A stretch of 64,000 nt of DNA from Halorubrum vacuolatum (GCF_900188065.1 NZ_FZNQ01000008.1:1-64000); one strand, 5' to 3'; counted from the stretch's first letter, positions 43,729 through 54,836 are shown. The notes: a model not told the origin generated them from the sequence alone. Numbers and translations: made by a program.

Positions 43729-44412
43729 CTAGTCGTCCGCGGAACCCTTACTGACGGTGACCTGTGCCTCGCTGATGATCCGATCGCCCATCTCGTAGCC
43801 CGGCTCGTACACCTCGTGAACGGTCCCCTCGGGCTGCTCGCTTTCGACGCGAAGCATCACCTGATGGCGTGCGGGATCGACCTCATCGCCCGGCTCCGGT
43901 TCGATGGGCTCGACGCCCTCCTCGGCGAGCACCTCGTCGAACTTCTCCAGCGTCGAGGCGACGCCGGGGCGGATGTCGCTGTCACCGTCCTGATCGAGCG
44001 CACGGAGGAGGTCGTTGCGGACGGGCGTGATCCGCTCGACGAGCGCCTCGGAGGCCCGCTCGCGGATCTCCTCGCGCTTGCGCTTTGCGCGCTCCTTGTA
44101 GTTCTTAAAGTCGGCGCGGACCCGAGCGAGCTTGCTCGTGAGCTCCTCCACTTCGGCCTCGAGCGCGACCGCCTCGGCCTCCGTCTCCGCGAGATCGGAT
44201 TCGAGCGCCGCGACCTCCGCGGCGAGGTCCTCGTCGTGTTCCGCGACCTGCGCGGCGAGGGTCGTCTCGGATTCGGCGAGCTCCTCGCCCGCAGCCTCGT
44301 CGGTTTCCTCGCCGCCTGCGTGTCCGTTGCCCTCGGGATCGACGTCGTCCTCGGAGGACCCGTCCTCGGACTCCGCTGTCGGCTCGACCTCGACGGCGTC
44401 GTCTTCGCTCAT
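43729..44412 (-). CDS. grpE: Nucleotide exchange factor GrpE
   Basis: This is a 227-residue protein. An acidic N-terminal tail (about 1-60) is followed by a long coiled coil (EHDEDLAAEVAALESDLAET, VALEAEVEELTSKLARVRAD), then FKNYKERAKRKREEIRERAS and the GrpE core with GVEPIEPEPGDEVDPARHQV and VHEVYEPGYEMGDRIISEAQ. It releases ADP from DnaK. ATG 44412 is used; longer in-frame starts lack family match. No dnaK gene is adjacent in the window; the downstream side is a small membrane gene. Confidence 0.93.
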   Translation of the reverse strand: MSEDDAVEVEPTAESEDGSSEDDVDPEGNGHAGGEETDEAAGEELAESETTLAAQVAEHDEDLAAEVAALESDLAETEAEAVALEAEVEELTSKLARVRADFKNYKERAKRKREEIRERASEALVERITPVRNDLLRALDQDGDSDIRPGVASTLEKFDEVLAEEGVEPIEPEPGDEVDPARHQVMLRVESEQPEGTVHEVYEPGYEMGDRIISEAQVTVSKGSADD

Positions 44413-44509
44413 AGTCGATCGGAGTCGTTCGGCGTGTATAAGCGTTGCAGAACGCGCTCGTCGTACCCATCGGGATGCGATCCGAATCGCCCCCGACGAC
44501 TCGAATGGG

Positions 44510-44518
44510 TATTTAAAT
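44510..44518 (+). promoter_or_regulatory. TATA box of menD
   Basis: TATTTAAAT ends 21 bases before ATG 44540, the spacing of a leaderless haloarchaeal transcript. It supports this start for menD over in-frame positions upstream that overlap grpE. Confidence 0.5.
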
Positions 44519-44539
44519 CGCGACATCGAAGTGGCCGTA

Positions 44540-46375
44540 ATGACCGCGCCCAACCGGAACACGCTGTGGGCGACCGCGATCATCGACGAGCTCGTCGCCG
44601 CGGGCGTCACGGCCGTCGTCATCTCCCCAGGAAGCCGCTCGACGCCGCTCACGATGGCCGCCGCGCGCGACGACGACCTCCACGTCTTTTCGGCGCTCGA
44701 TGAGCGGTCCGGGGCGTTCTTCGCGCTCGGCCGCGCCAGACGAACCGGCCGGGTGACCCCGCTCATCTGTACCTCGGGAACCGCCGCCGCAAACTACCAC
44801 CCCGCCGTCATGGAGGCCGACAACGCCCGCGTCCCGATGCTCGCGCTCACCGCCGACCGGCCCCCGGAGCTTCGCGACTCCGGGGCGAACCAGACGGCCG
44901 ATCAGGAGAAGCTCTACGGCGACGCCGTCCGGCTTTATAAAGACCTCCCCGAGCCGGCCGCGAACGACCGGGCACTCCGGTCGGTTCGAACGACCGTCGC
45001 ACGCGCGCTCGTCGCCGCCGAGGGTGTCGAGCCCGGGCCGGTCCACCTCAACGTCCCGTTTTCAAAGCCGCTGGAGCCGACCCCCGTCGAGGGCGACGTG
45101 CCGACGGATCTCGACCCCTTCGCGGCACACGGTCGCGACGGCGCGTATGTCGAGGCGGTTCGGGGGATGACGGAACCGGCCGGGGACGACATCCGGACGC
45201 TCGCGGGCGCGCTTTCAGCCGATCGGGGGCTGATCGTCGCCGGGCCGGCGGACCCTCCGGGGCTCGATCCGGAGGCCGTCGTCGCGCTCGCACACGCGAC
45301 GGGCTATCCGATCCTCGCGGATCCGCTCTCGAACCTCCGGTACGGCGGGCACGTCCGCGTCGCGCCCGTGATCGGCGCGTACGACGCCTATCTCTCGGCG
45401 GCGGCCGCGAGTCACCCGTCATGGGCCGACCCCGAGGTCGTCCTCCGACTGGGCGCGTCACCGACCTCGAAACGGCTTCGGAAGTACCTCGCGGCGACGG
45501 GTGCGGACGAGTACGTCGTCGATCCGGCTGGTCGGTGGCGGGAGGCGGAGTTCGCGGCGACCGACCTCGTCGTGGTCGAGCCGAACCGCCTCTGCCAGCG
45601 GCTCGCAGGGGTTGTCAACCGCTCGGCCGATTCAGCGTGGCGCGAACGGTGGATCGAGGCCGACCGGGTCGCCCGGGCGGTGCATTCGGGCGACGATGTC
45701 GAACACCTCGATAGCGGGATGGCTCCCGACGGCGTCCACGAGGGCGACATCCTCCGTGTCGTCGTCGATGCGCTTCCCGACCCGGCGACGCTTTTCGTCT
45801 CCAATTCGATGCCCGTCCGCGACCTCGACCGGTTCGCGCCGCCGTCGACGACGAGCGTGACGGCGCTCGGGAACCGCGGCGTGAGCGGGATCGACGGCAT
45901 CGTCTCCAGCGCGCTCGGTGCCGGCTCGGCGACGACGGACGACCTCACGCTCGTCCTCGGTGACCTCGCGCTCTATCACGATTCGAACGGGTTGCTCGCG
46001 ATCGATCGGTGTGGCGTCGACGCCACGGTCGTCGTCATCAACAACGACGGCGGCGGGATCTTTCATAAGCTCCCGATCGAGTCGTTCGAACCGGCGTTCA
46101 CGGCGCAGTTCAAGACGCCGCACGGGATCGAGTTCGAGCCGCTTGCGGACCTCCACGGGCTCACTTATGAGTGTGTGGACCTGCGGCCGATCGAGACGCG
46201 CGATCCCGCCGTAGAGAGGGTCGCAACCGCGTTTCGTGAGGCACAGGAGGCAGCCGGATCACGCCTGCTTGAGGTTCAAATCGACGCCCGAACGAGCCAT
46301 CGTATCCGCGAGCGGCTCCGCGATGTCGTCGAGGAATCCGTACACGGCGCTGTGTTGACGGAGACCGAGCGCTGA
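44540..46375 (+). CDS. menD: 2-succinyl-5-enolpyruvyl-6-hydroxy-3-cyclohexene-1-carboxylate synthase
   Basis: This is a 611-residue ThDP enzyme. N-terminal signatures NRNTLWATAIIDELVAAGVT, VISPGSRSTPLTMAAARD and SALDERSGAFFALGRAR, SGTAAANYHPAVMEA, and the C-terminal ThDP site LVLGDLALYHDSNGLL and VVINNDGGGIFHKLP are characteristic of MenD. It joins 2-oxoglutarate and isochorismate in menaquinone biosynthesis; menaquinone is the main quinone of haloarchaea and the partner expected for the NrfD subunit elsewhere in this window. No other men gene is adjacent. Divergent from grpE. Confidence 0.95.
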   Translation: MTAPNRNTLWATAIIDELVAAGVTAVVISPGSRSTPLTMAAARDDDLHVFSALDERSGAFFALGRARRTGRVTPLICTSGTAAANYHPAVMEADNARVPMLALTADRPPELRDSGANQTADQEKLYGDAVRLYKDLPEPAANDRALRSVRTTVARALVAAEGVEPGPVHLNVPFSKPLEPTPVEGDVPTDLDPFAAHGRDGAYVEAVRGMTEPAGDDIRTLAGALSADRGLIVAGPADPPGLDPEAVVALAHATGYPILADPLSNLRYGGHVRVAPVIGAYDAYLSAAAASHPSWADPEVVLRLGASPTSKRLRKYLAATGADEYVVDPAGRWREAEFAATDLVVVEPNRLCQRLAGVVNRSADSAWRERWIEADRVARAVHSGDDVEHLDSGMAPDGVHEGDILRVVVDALPDPATLFVSNSMPVRDLDRFAPPSTTSVTALGNRGVSGIDGIVSSALGAGSATTDDLTLVLGDLALYHDSNGLLAIDRCGVDATVVVINNDGGGIFHKLPIESFEPAFTAQFKTPHGIEFEPLADLHGLTYECVDLRPIETRDPAVERVATAFREAQEAAGSRLLEVQIDARTSHRIRERLRDVVEESVHGAVLTETER

Positions 46376-46536
46376 GCGATCGGGGCAGCTCTGAGCTATT
46401 CACGGACGTGTCGGTATCTGAAACAGCCGATCGCTGAGCAGGGTGAATCGGGCGGTTGTTCGCTCGGGTTGTTTATAAGCGGCCATGAGTGGCCGGCTGG
46501 CTATTTATAAGTAGAAACGGTGATCGGGGGCATACG

Positions 46537-46569
46537 GTGGCACGACGAGCGAGGCTCGACCGCTGCCAC
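46537..46569 (+). ncRNA. Candidate structured RNA downstream of a TATA box
   Basis: GTGGCA (46537-46542) pairs with TGCCAC (46564-46569), and inside CGAGC pairs with GCTCG around GAG. A TATA-like ATTTATAA lies about 30 bases upstream (46503-46510), so a transcript would begin with or just before this stem and run into the tandem repeats. Only pairing and spacing support this. Confidence 0.25.
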
Positions 46570-46574
46570 ACCCG

Positions 46575-46662
46575 CACCGCACCCGCACCGCATTCGCACC
46601 GCATTCGCACCGCACCCGCACCGCATTCGCACCGCATTCGCACCGCATTCGCACCGCAACCT
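46575..46662. repeat. 11-bp tandem repeat array (8 units)
   Basis: Units of 11 bp read CACCGCATTCG or CACCGCACCCG, in the order acccg, attcg, attcg, acccg, attcg, attcg, attcg, then a diverged last unit (CACCGCAACCT). Two interleaved variants and a unit length near one DNA turn are notable. The open frames across it are low complexity and not taken as genes. Confidence 0.9.
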
Positions 46663-46683
46663 CACACCTCCCCAGCCTCGGCA

Positions 46684-46722
46684 GGCGGGCGGCGAGCGGT
46701 TTCCGCTCGCTCGCCGCCCGCC
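46684..46722. repeat. GC-rich 13-bp-arm hairpin
   Basis: GGCGGGCGGCGAG (46684-46696) is the exact reverse complement of CTCGCCGCCCGCC (46710-46722), with a 13-base loop in which CGG and CCG can pair further. CCGCCCGCCGTG (about 46715-46726) recurs at about 46774-46785, and CTCCGG/CCGGAG arms lie between. Terminator, RNA element or small repeat family are all possible. Confidence 0.6.
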
Positions 46723-46906
46723 GTGCCTCCCTCGCGCTCGGTTTCGCGCCCTCCGGGCGCTCACCGGAGCGCGCCGCCCGCCGTGGAGGTTTTATAAATG
46801 GCCCCGTCGCCAGCTCAGTGGGGGGGTATAACCGGACGATCGAGTTCGGGAGCGCACGCTGCGTCCCCTGAGCTAAATAAAAAGAAATCGAGCGGTGACG
46901 ACCGGC

Positions 46907-49132
<2,226 letters not shown>

Positions 49133-49331
49133 TTACAAAAGGTGCTTTCCAATATTCTGTGAAAGTATACTCGGTAACGTCGCGGGGATCATCGACATCC
49201 CGCCCGCCGCTCCTGGCGAGCCTCCCGGCGACCCAGCACGTCCCGGATGCCGCGTCGCTGGGCATCCCTCGTACGGCGGCGCCGAGCCTCGGTCGGGAAC
49301 GACTTTACCCGCCCGGCGAGAACGCCCGACA

Positions 49332-50225
49332 ATGAGCGAGGACACCGACGCAACGAACGGCCCGGACGGCGGCTGGTTCGACGGCCTCGACCCCGAGGAC
49401 GACGACGCAGCCGCCGCGATCATCGAGGGACGAGCGGAGACACCTCGGGGGTGGCCGACGCTGGCGGTCGATTCGGGATTCGCCGACGACACGGACGACT
49501 ACTACGACCGACTCCGCGCGGCGGCGACGCGGGCCACACGGCGGACGGTCCGCGAGCGCGAACGGGCGGATGACCGACAGCTGATCCACGCGGTCAGGGC
49601 GATGGACGACTGTGAACGAACGGCGAACGAGGTCGCCGAGCGCGCGACCGAGTGGGCGGGGGCGATCTTCGACACGGCACCGACCGGGGTCGACGGGGCC
49701 CGCGATGTCGCCGCCCGTGAGCCGAACGAAGCCGCGGAGCGACGCGCAGTCTCGCTCGCGACCCGTGCGGTCGATCTCGCCGACGAGCGCGACGAGCTGT
49801 CGGCGTACATCGAACGGACCGCGCCCTCAGTCGCGCCAAATCTCTCGGCGATGGCCGGCCCGGAGCTCGCCGCCCGGCTCATCGCGCTTGCCGGCGGGCT
49901 GGAGCCGCTCGCGAAGAAGCCGTCCGGAACGGTCCAGGTTCTCGGGGCGGAGGACGCACTCTTCGCGCACCTCGCCGGTCGAGCCCCGTCGCCGAAACAC
50001 GGCGTCATCTACACCCACGACTTCGTGCGAAACACACGGCCGGCGGATCGTGGCTCGGCCGCCCGCGCGTTCGCCGGAAAGCTCACCCTTGCCGCCCGGG
50101 TCGATCACTACTCGGGTGAGCTGCGCGCGGAGCTCCACGAGGACCTCAGGGAGCGGATCGCGACGATCCGGGCGCGTGCCGATTCGGAACGCGCTGACAC
50201 GGAAGGGGTGAGCGCTGATGAGTGA
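49332..50225 (+). CDS. nop5: Nop5 (C/D-box RNP protein)
   Basis: This is a 297-residue protein with an acidic N-terminal extension, a central coiled coil (ATEWAGAIFDTAP to DERDELSAYIERTAP) and the Nop RNA-binding domain: NLSAMAGPELAARLIALAGG, LEPLAKKPSGTVQVLGAEDA, HLAGRAPSPKHGVIY. Together with fibrillarin and L7Ae it forms the C/D box RNPs guiding 2'-O-methylation of rRNA and tRNA. It is about 100 residues shorter than most archaeal Nop5, as in other haloarchaea. Its stop lies in the first copy of a 19-bp duplication before the fibrillarin gene. Confidence 0.9.
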   Translation: MSEDTDATNGPDGGWFDGLDPEDDDAAAAIIEGRAETPRGWPTLAVDSGFADDTDDYYDRLRAAATRATRRTVRERERADDRQLIHAVRAMDDCERTANEVAERATEWAGAIFDTAPTGVDGARDVAAREPNEAAERRAVSLATRAVDLADERDELSAYIERTAPSVAPNLSAMAGPELAARLIALAGGLEPLAKKPSGTVQVLGAEDALFAHLAGRAPSPKHGVIYTHDFVRNTRPADRGSAARAFAGKLTLAARVDHYSGELRAELHEDLRERIATIRARADSERADTEGVSADE

Positions 50226-50244
50226 GGTGAGCGCTGATGAGTGA
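50207..50244. repeat. 19-bp tandem duplication at the nop5-fibrillarin junction
   Basis: GGTGAGCGCTGATGAGTGA occurs at 50207-50225 and again at 50226-50244. The first copy includes the nop5 stop; the second contains the fibrillarin ATG (50237). The first copy's ATG at 50218 therefore opens an 8-codon frame ending at 50244. Confidence 0.95.
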
Positions 50245-50881
50245 GACGAGCGAGCGACTTCCCGCCGGCGTCGAACGTCGATCCATCGAGGGTCGCTCGC
50301 GGCTCGCGACGCGCGGGGAGCCGGTCTACGGTGAGCCCACCGCGGACGGCTGGCGGACGTGGGACCCGAACCGCTCGAAGCTCGGCGCGATGATCGAACT
50401 CGGCATGGATCACGGGCTCGTCGGCGACGAGACGGTCCTGTATCTCGGCGCGGCGGCCGGGACGACGGTCAGTCACGTCGCCGACTTCGCGGGGCCGACC
50501 TACGCCGTGGAGTTCGCGGCGCGGCCCGCACGCGACCTGCTTTCGGCGGCGGAGACGCGCGACCGACTGATCCCGCTGCTCAAGGACGCCCGTCGGCCGG
50601 AGACCTACGGCCACGTCGTCGAGGCGGACGTCGACGCCATCATTCAGGACGTTGCGACGCGGGGACAGGCAGCGGTCGCCGTCCGCAACGCGCGGTTTCT
50701 CGCGCCCGACGGCCGGCTCCTTTTGGCGGTGAAAGCGCGCAGCGAGGACGTCACCGACGCGCCGGCGGCCGTCTTCGAGCGGACGCTCGACCGCCTCCGT
50801 GACCGCTACGAGATACGCGAGACCGAACGACTCGATCCGTATCACGAGGACCACCTCGGCGTGATCGCGACGCTGCGGTAG
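50237..50881 (+). CDS. flpA: Fibrillarin-like rRNA/tRNA 2'-O-methyltransferase
   Basis: This is a 214-residue SAM methyltransferase: WRTWDPNRSKLGAMIELGM, SAM motif VLYLGAAAGTTVSHVADFAG, YAVEFAARPARDLL, VEADVDAIIQDVATRGQAAV and LLLAVKARSEDVT. It methylates ribose 2'-OH at sites chosen by C/D guide RNAs with Nop5. The usual acid in 'DvaqpqQ' appears as QDVATRGQ. Start 50237 lies in the second copy of a 19-bp duplication, giving a very short spacer to nop5. Confidence 0.95.
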   Translation: MSETSERLPAGVERRSIEGRSRLATRGEPVYGEPTADGWRTWDPNRSKLGAMIELGMDHGLVGDETVLYLGAAAGTTVSHVADFAGPTYAVEFAARPARDLLSAAETRDRLIPLLKDARRPETYGHVVEADVDAIIQDVATRGQAAVAVRNARFLAPDGRLLLAVKARSEDVTDAPAAVFERTLDRLRDRYEIRETERLDPYHEDHLGVIATLR

Positions 50882-51035
50882 TCGCCGGCTCGGTCGGGAA
50901 GCGCTCGATCGATATCGCCATCTCCGTGGGTGTCTTGGGTCGATATCCACATGTTCGGGTGGAAGTCGTGAGCCGATATCGACAGAGGCGGCCGGGTTCA
51001 CACCTTATAAGAGCGCCGGGAGTGAATAGGGGATA

Positions 51036-52115
51036 ATGGAATTCGGTTCACGGGACGCGTTCGACCGAATGGGTACCCTCGGGATCGAAGAGGAATTCTT
51101 CATCGTCGACGCCGAGGGCCGCCCGACGTCCGGAACCGACGACCTCGTCTACGCCAGCGAGCCGCCCGCGGAGATCCCGAACGGGTTCGACCACGAACTC
51201 TTTCAATGTACGATCGAAGCCCAAACGCCGCTGCTTGAGGGATACACCGAGGCGGAAGGGGCGCTCACGACCGTGCGGGAGGCGCTCGTCTCACACGCGG
51301 ACGCACACGGCTATCGGATCGCGAGCGCCGGACTCCATCCCGACGCGACGTGGCGGGAACTCGATCACGCCCAGAAGCCGCGGTATCGATCACAGCTGGA
51401 CCGGATCCGGTATCCGCAACACCGAAACACGACCGCCGGATTGCACGTCCACGTCGGGGTCGACGACGCGGACAAGGCCATCTGGATCGCGAACGAGCTC
51501 CGCTGGTACTGTCCCGTGTTGTTGGCGCTGTCGGCGAACTCGCCGTTCTGGAACGGGTTCGACACCGGCCTCTCGTCGGCCCGCGCGAAGATCTTCGAGA
51601 ACCTCCCGAATACGGGGGTCCCCTCGGCGTTCGAGGATTTCGAGGCGTTCGAGCGCTACGAGCGCCGGATGGTCGAACACGGCTCCATCGAGGACCGCGG
51701 CGAGCTCTGGTTCGACGTCCGACCCCATACCGGCCACGGGACCGTCGAGGTTCGCGCGCCCGACGCCCAACGCGACCCGGAGCTGACGCTTGCGTTCGCC
51801 GAGTGCGTCCATGCGCTCGTCGTCGACCTCGCGGAGCGATATCAGGACGGCGAGCCGGCGACGCGGATGCGGCGTGAGCTCCTCGATGAAAACAAGTGGC
51901 GCGCGATCCGCCACGGCCACGGGGCGTCCTTCATCACCCGAGACGGCAAGGAAACCGTTTCCCTGGCGACGGCCGTCGACCGGCTGTGTGATCGCCTCGG
52001 CGTCTCCGGGCTCCGAGGGGTCCTCGACCGTGAAAGCGGGGCGGAGCGACAGCGACGGATCCACGCCGATGAGGGTCCGGAGGCGCTCCGTGCGGACCTG
52101 ATCGTTCGGCCGTGA
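51036..52115 (+). CDS. gshA: Glutamate-cysteine ligase (haloarchaeal GshA)
   Basis: This is a 359-residue GCS2-type (YbdK-like) ligase: [79 protein letters not shown] and [15 protein letters not shown]. Haloarchaea use gamma-glutamylcysteine as their main low-molecular-weight thiol, made by this enzyme. A TATA-like TTATAA (51005-51010) fits a leaderless start at ATG 51036. The thiol may be the acceptor in the persulfide reactions of the sulfur block (inference). Confidence 0.95.
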   Translation: MEFGSRDAFDRMGTLGIEEEFFIVDAEGRPTSGTDDLVYASEPPAEIPNGFDHELFQCTIEAQTPLLEGYTEAEGALTTVREALVSHADAHGYRIASAGLHPDATWRELDHAQKPRYRSQLDRIRYPQHRNTTAGLHVHVGVDDADKAIWIANELRWYCPVLLALSANSPFWNGFDTGLSSARAKIFENLPNTGVPSAFEDFEAFERYERRMVEHGSIEDRGELWFDVRPHTGHGTVEVRAPDAQRDPELTLAFAECVHALVVDLAERYQDGEPATRMRRELLDENKWRAIRHGHGASFITRDGKETVSLATAVDRLCDRLGVSGLRGVLDRESGAERQRRIHADEGPEALRADLIVRP

Positions 52116-52208
52116 CGGCACAACGGCGGTTCGACGGCGACCCGTCACTTTCGTCGCCGGCAAAGCGACGGGAAACGCTTTTCCGCGCGCGGGGATGACC
52201 CCTCTGAT

Positions 52209-52823
52209 ATGACCACGGACGAAGCGGACGAGGAGGGCTCCCGAACGGAGCGGACACGGGAGGAGCTTCGTCGGACACGCGAGCGGATCGGTGAGGGCGC
52301 CGACCGGGCCGTCAGGGGCTTCGACGACAACGTCGTCGATCTGCTCTCGTGGCTGCTCGATACGGAGACACGCGCCCGGATCTACGTCTTCCTCCGGGAG
52401 CATCCGGATAGCACGAGCGGGGAGGTCGCCGACGGGACCGGGCTCTATCCGAGCACCGTCCGTGAGGCGCTCGCGGAGCTGCACGACGAGGGCAAAGTCA
52501 CCCGCAGAAAGCGCGAGTCCAGCGGGGCCGGCAACAACCCCTACGAGTACGAGGCGATCGCACCGAGCGAGCTCGTCCAGGGGGTCGTCGGTGACGTCCA
52601 GCGTGAGCTCAACGCCGTGTTCAACCTCGATCGGCGTCTCGGCGGCGAGTCGCGTGACGGCGACCGGGATCCGGTCCGCATCTCGGTCGACGGCGCTGGG
52701 GACGACGGCGAGCACGAGGACGGTGTCGAGGGCAACGACGAGCCTGCGGGTGGCGTCGAGGACGGTGAGGACCGTGAGGGTGGCGTCGACGCCGACGGCG
52801 ACGGCGGGGACCGACCGGCCTGA
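52209..52823 (+). CDS. Winged-helix transcriptional regulator with acidic tail
   Basis: This is a 204-residue protein. After a charged helical start comes a winged-helix domain (about 38-105): VVDLLSWLLDTETRARIYVF, SGEVADGTGLYPSTVREALA, ELHDEGKVTRRKR. Residues 155-204 are a repetitive Glu/Gly/Asp tail (EHEDGVEGNDEPAGGVEDGE), unusual for this fold. It precedes coaD by 68 bases in the same direction. The target is unknown; an ArsR/MarR-like regulator is the best general call. Confidence 0.75.
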   Translation: MTTDEADEEGSRTERTREELRRTRERIGEGADRAVRGFDDNVVDLLSWLLDTETRARIYVFLREHPDSTSGEVADGTGLYPSTVREALAELHDEGKVTRRKRESSGAGNNPYEYEAIAPSELVQGVVGDVQRELNAVFNLDRRLGGESRDGDRDPVRISVDGAGDDGEHEDGVEGNDEPAGGVEDGEDREGGVDADGDGGDRPA

Positions 52824-52891
52824 TCGCCGTTGGCTCGACCCGGCCGTCGCGCTTCGGGACGTTTTAAGGTTCGGCCACGCGACTGACGGGC

Positions 52892-53386
52892 ATGAACGTC
52901 GCGCTCGGTGGCACGTTCGATCCGATCCACGACGGCCACCGGAGGCTCTTCGACCGCGCGTTCGAACTCGGCGACGTCACCATCGGGCTCACATCCGATG
53001 ACCTTGCCCCCCGGACGCGCCACGTCGAACGATACGTCCGCTCGTATGAGGATCGCAGACGGGACCTCGAAGCCGAGCTCGAGCGGTTTGCGGAAACATA
53101 CGGCCGTGAGTTTACCGTCCGGGAGCTGACCGAGCCGACCGGCATCGCCGTCGAGCCGCAGTTCGACGCGCTCATCGTCTCCCCGGAGACCCGCGAGGGG
53201 GGTGAGCGGATCAACGAGATCCGCATCGAGCGCGGTCACGATCCGTTGGAGATCGTCGTCGTCGATCACGTGCCGGCCGCTGACGGCGATCGGATCTCCT
53301 CGACGCGGATCGTCAGCGGCGAGATAGACGAACACGGCAACCTCACGCCCGAACGGACGGGGCGAGGAGCGACGAACCCGAAATGA
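52892..53386 (+). CDS. coaD: Phosphopantetheine adenylyltransferase (archaeal type)
   Basis: This is a 164-residue nucleotidyltransferase: VALGGTFDPIHDGHRRLF contains the T/HxGH motif, with VTIGLTSDDLA and DRISSTRIVSGEIDEHG (the ISSTR motif) at the C-terminal end. It forms dephospho-CoA from phosphopantetheine and ATP. Archaeal CoaD lacks some bacterial features but this core is clear. Its stop overlaps the next membrane gene (ATGA). Confidence 0.93.
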   Translation: MNVALGGTFDPIHDGHRRLFDRAFELGDVTIGLTSDDLAPRTRHVERYVRSYEDRRRDLEAELERFAETYGREFTVRELTEPTGIAVEPQFDALIVSPETREGGERINEIRIERGHDPLEIVVVDHVPAADGDRISSTRIVSGEIDEHGNLTPERTGRGATNPK

Positions 53387-53838
53387 CGGTTGATACGACG
53401 ACCGCGCGGACGGATGGCGGGGAACGGACCGACGGTCGGCCCCGTCGCGCAGCGCTTCGTGCAAGCCTCCTCGGCGAGCATGGTTTCGAACGGGCGACGG
53501 TCTGGGGCGCCGTCGGCTTCGCGCTCGCGTTCGTCTCCTTCGACCTCCTGCCGGTATCCGACGGCGGCACGGCAGCGTGGCTCGCGGCCACCGCCGTCGC
53601 CGTCGGTGCGCTCGGGGCCGTCGCGATGGCGCGGATCGGGACCGGGGCGCTCCCGTGTACGCTATTTATGTATGGCCCCGCGGCCGCCGTCGGGCTCCGG
53701 ACGGTTGAGCCGCGATATCTGGACGCGTTGCCGGCGGGTGCCGCCGTGGAGCCGCTGGCGGTCGCCGCGGCCGTGGCGCTCGCCATCGGGCCCGCGAGCT
53801 ACGTCGTCGGGCGGGTGATCGCGCCCGCGGACGGCTAG
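53383..53838 (+). CDS. Multi-pass membrane protein of unknown function
   Basis: This is a 151-residue protein with a polar N-terminus (about 1-38, Arg/Thr-rich) followed by about four TM segments (ATVWGAVGFALAFVSFDLLP, AWLAATAVAVGALGAVAMA, LPCTLFMYGPAAAVGLR, PLAVAAAVALAIGPASYVVG). It overlaps the coaD stop (ATGA), so it is co-translated. No family recognised. Confidence 0.65.
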   Translation: MTVDTTTARTDGGERTDGRPRRAALRASLLGEHGFERATVWGAVGFALAFVSFDLLPVSDGGTAAWLAATAVAVGALGAVAMARIGTGALPCTLFMYGPAAAVGLRTVEPRYLDALPAGAAVEPLAVAAAVALAIGPASYVVGRVIAPADG

Positions 53839-53882
53839 GTTCCTTCGGGGGCCGAATGCGACCGACGCCCGTCGGATCGCGA

Positions 53883-54269
53883 TCAGTGTTCGACGAATTC
53901 GAGGAGGACGCCGCCCGTCGAGGCGGGGTGTAAGAACGCAACGTCGTGACCCCATGCGCCCGCTCGAGGCTCCTCATCGACGAGGTCGATCCCGAGCGAG
54001 CGGGCTCGCGAGAGCGCCCCGTCGATGTCCGCGGTTTCGAGCGCGACGTGATGGATGCCGGGGCCGTGCCGGTCGAGATATCGGCCGATCGTTCCCTCCG
54101 CGACCGGCTCCAACAGCTCGAAATACCCGCCCCCCTCGAGCTTCAAAAAGACGATCCGCAGGTCCTCGAACCGCTCCTCGTGGACGACCGGTGCGTGGAG
54201 CAGGTCCTCGAACAGGACGCCTATCGTCCCGATGTCGCGGGTCGCGATCCCGACGTGATCAAAACGCAT
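53883..54269 (-). CDS. Methylmalonyl-CoA epimerase-like VOC-family protein
   Basis: This is a 128-residue glyoxalase-fold protein from ATG 54269: MRFDHVGIATRDIGTIGVLF, IVFLKLEGGGYFELLEPVAE, GRYLDRHGPGIHHVALETAD, and AFLHPASTGGVLLEFVEH. His and Glu at the expected metal-binding places (FDHVGIA, YFELLEP, IHHVALE, LLEFVEH) match methylmalonyl-CoA epimerase. That enzyme interconverts (R)- and (S)-methylmalonyl-CoA. A 6-codon longer start is possible. No mutase gene is adjacent. Confidence 0.85.
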   Translation of the reverse strand: MRFDHVGIATRDIGTIGVLFEDLLHAPVVHEERFEDLRIVFLKLEGGGYFELLEPVAEGTIGRYLDRHGPGIHHVALETADIDGALSRARSLGIDLVDEEPRAGAWGHDVAFLHPASTGGVLLEFVEH

Positions 54270-54497
54270 CCCCGTCTCATCGTGCATACCCGTCTCATCG
54301 TCGCGCTCGCTTTATATAGGTCCGCCCACCGACCGGGATGGCGGATAGTTGAGGACTTCGTCAGCACATCTCGTGTATCTCCCTTCGGGCGGAGCCTGTT
54401 TGGGTTATATCCAATCGATCGCGTCCATGGTGCCGGTTCGGTTTCTCCCCCGTTGAGGGGGTTGGTGATTTATATCCACTCGGCTAGAGATCCGCGT

Positions 54498-54812
54498 ATG
54501 CAGCTCTCCAACACCGATTCCGTCGCCGGCCGGGAGGTCGTCGAGACGCTCGGCGTCGTCCGTGGCAACACCGTCCGCGCCCGCAACGTGGGTCGCGATA
54601 TCACGCAGGGTCTCCGCAACCTCGCCGGCGGCGAGCTGAAGGGATACACCGAGTTGATGACCGACGCACGCGATGAAGCACAGGGCCGGATGGTACAGGA
54701 GGCGGAAGCGCTCGGGGCTGACGCCGTCGTCAACGTCCGATTCACCACGTCCTCGATCGCCGAGAGCGGCGCCGAGATCCTCGCGTACGGCACCGCAGTG
54801 CGGTTGCGGTGA
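54498..54812 (+). CDS. YbjQ-family (DUF74) protein
   Basis: This is a 104-residue protein: TDSVAGREVVETLGVVRGNT, VRARNVGRDITQGLRNLAGG, YTELMTDARDEAQGRMVQEA and GADAVVNVRFTTSSIAESGA match the YbjQ family, which is often listed as heavy-metal binding but whose function is unclear. A TATA-like ATTTATAT (54468-54475) lies 23-30 bases before ATG 54498, so the transcript is likely leaderless. Confidence 0.88.
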   Translation: MQLSNTDSVAGREVVETLGVVRGNTVRARNVGRDITQGLRNLAGGELKGYTELMTDARDEAQGRMVQEAEALGADAVVNVRFTTSSIAESGAEILAYGTAVRLR

Positions 54813-54836
54813 CCGCCGTCCAGGGAGCGTCGTCGC

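Larger units (their letters stand above)
46376..46906. other. Repeat- and hairpin-rich intergenic region
   Basis: This stretch between menD and katG has no supported gene. It contains three TATA-like TTTATAA words (about 46469-46476, 46503-46510 and 46791-46798), a stem (46537-46569), an 11-bp tandem repeat array (46575-46662) and GC-rich hairpins (46684-46722 and 46745-46786). It looks like regulatory or noncoding RNA sequence rather than protein coding. Confidence 0.6.

Noticed and set aside
46489-46831. Open frames through the 11-bp repeats (HSHRIRTAP-type repeats)
   Set aside because: Low-complexity translation of a tandem repeat in several frames at once; the array is better seen as noncoding.
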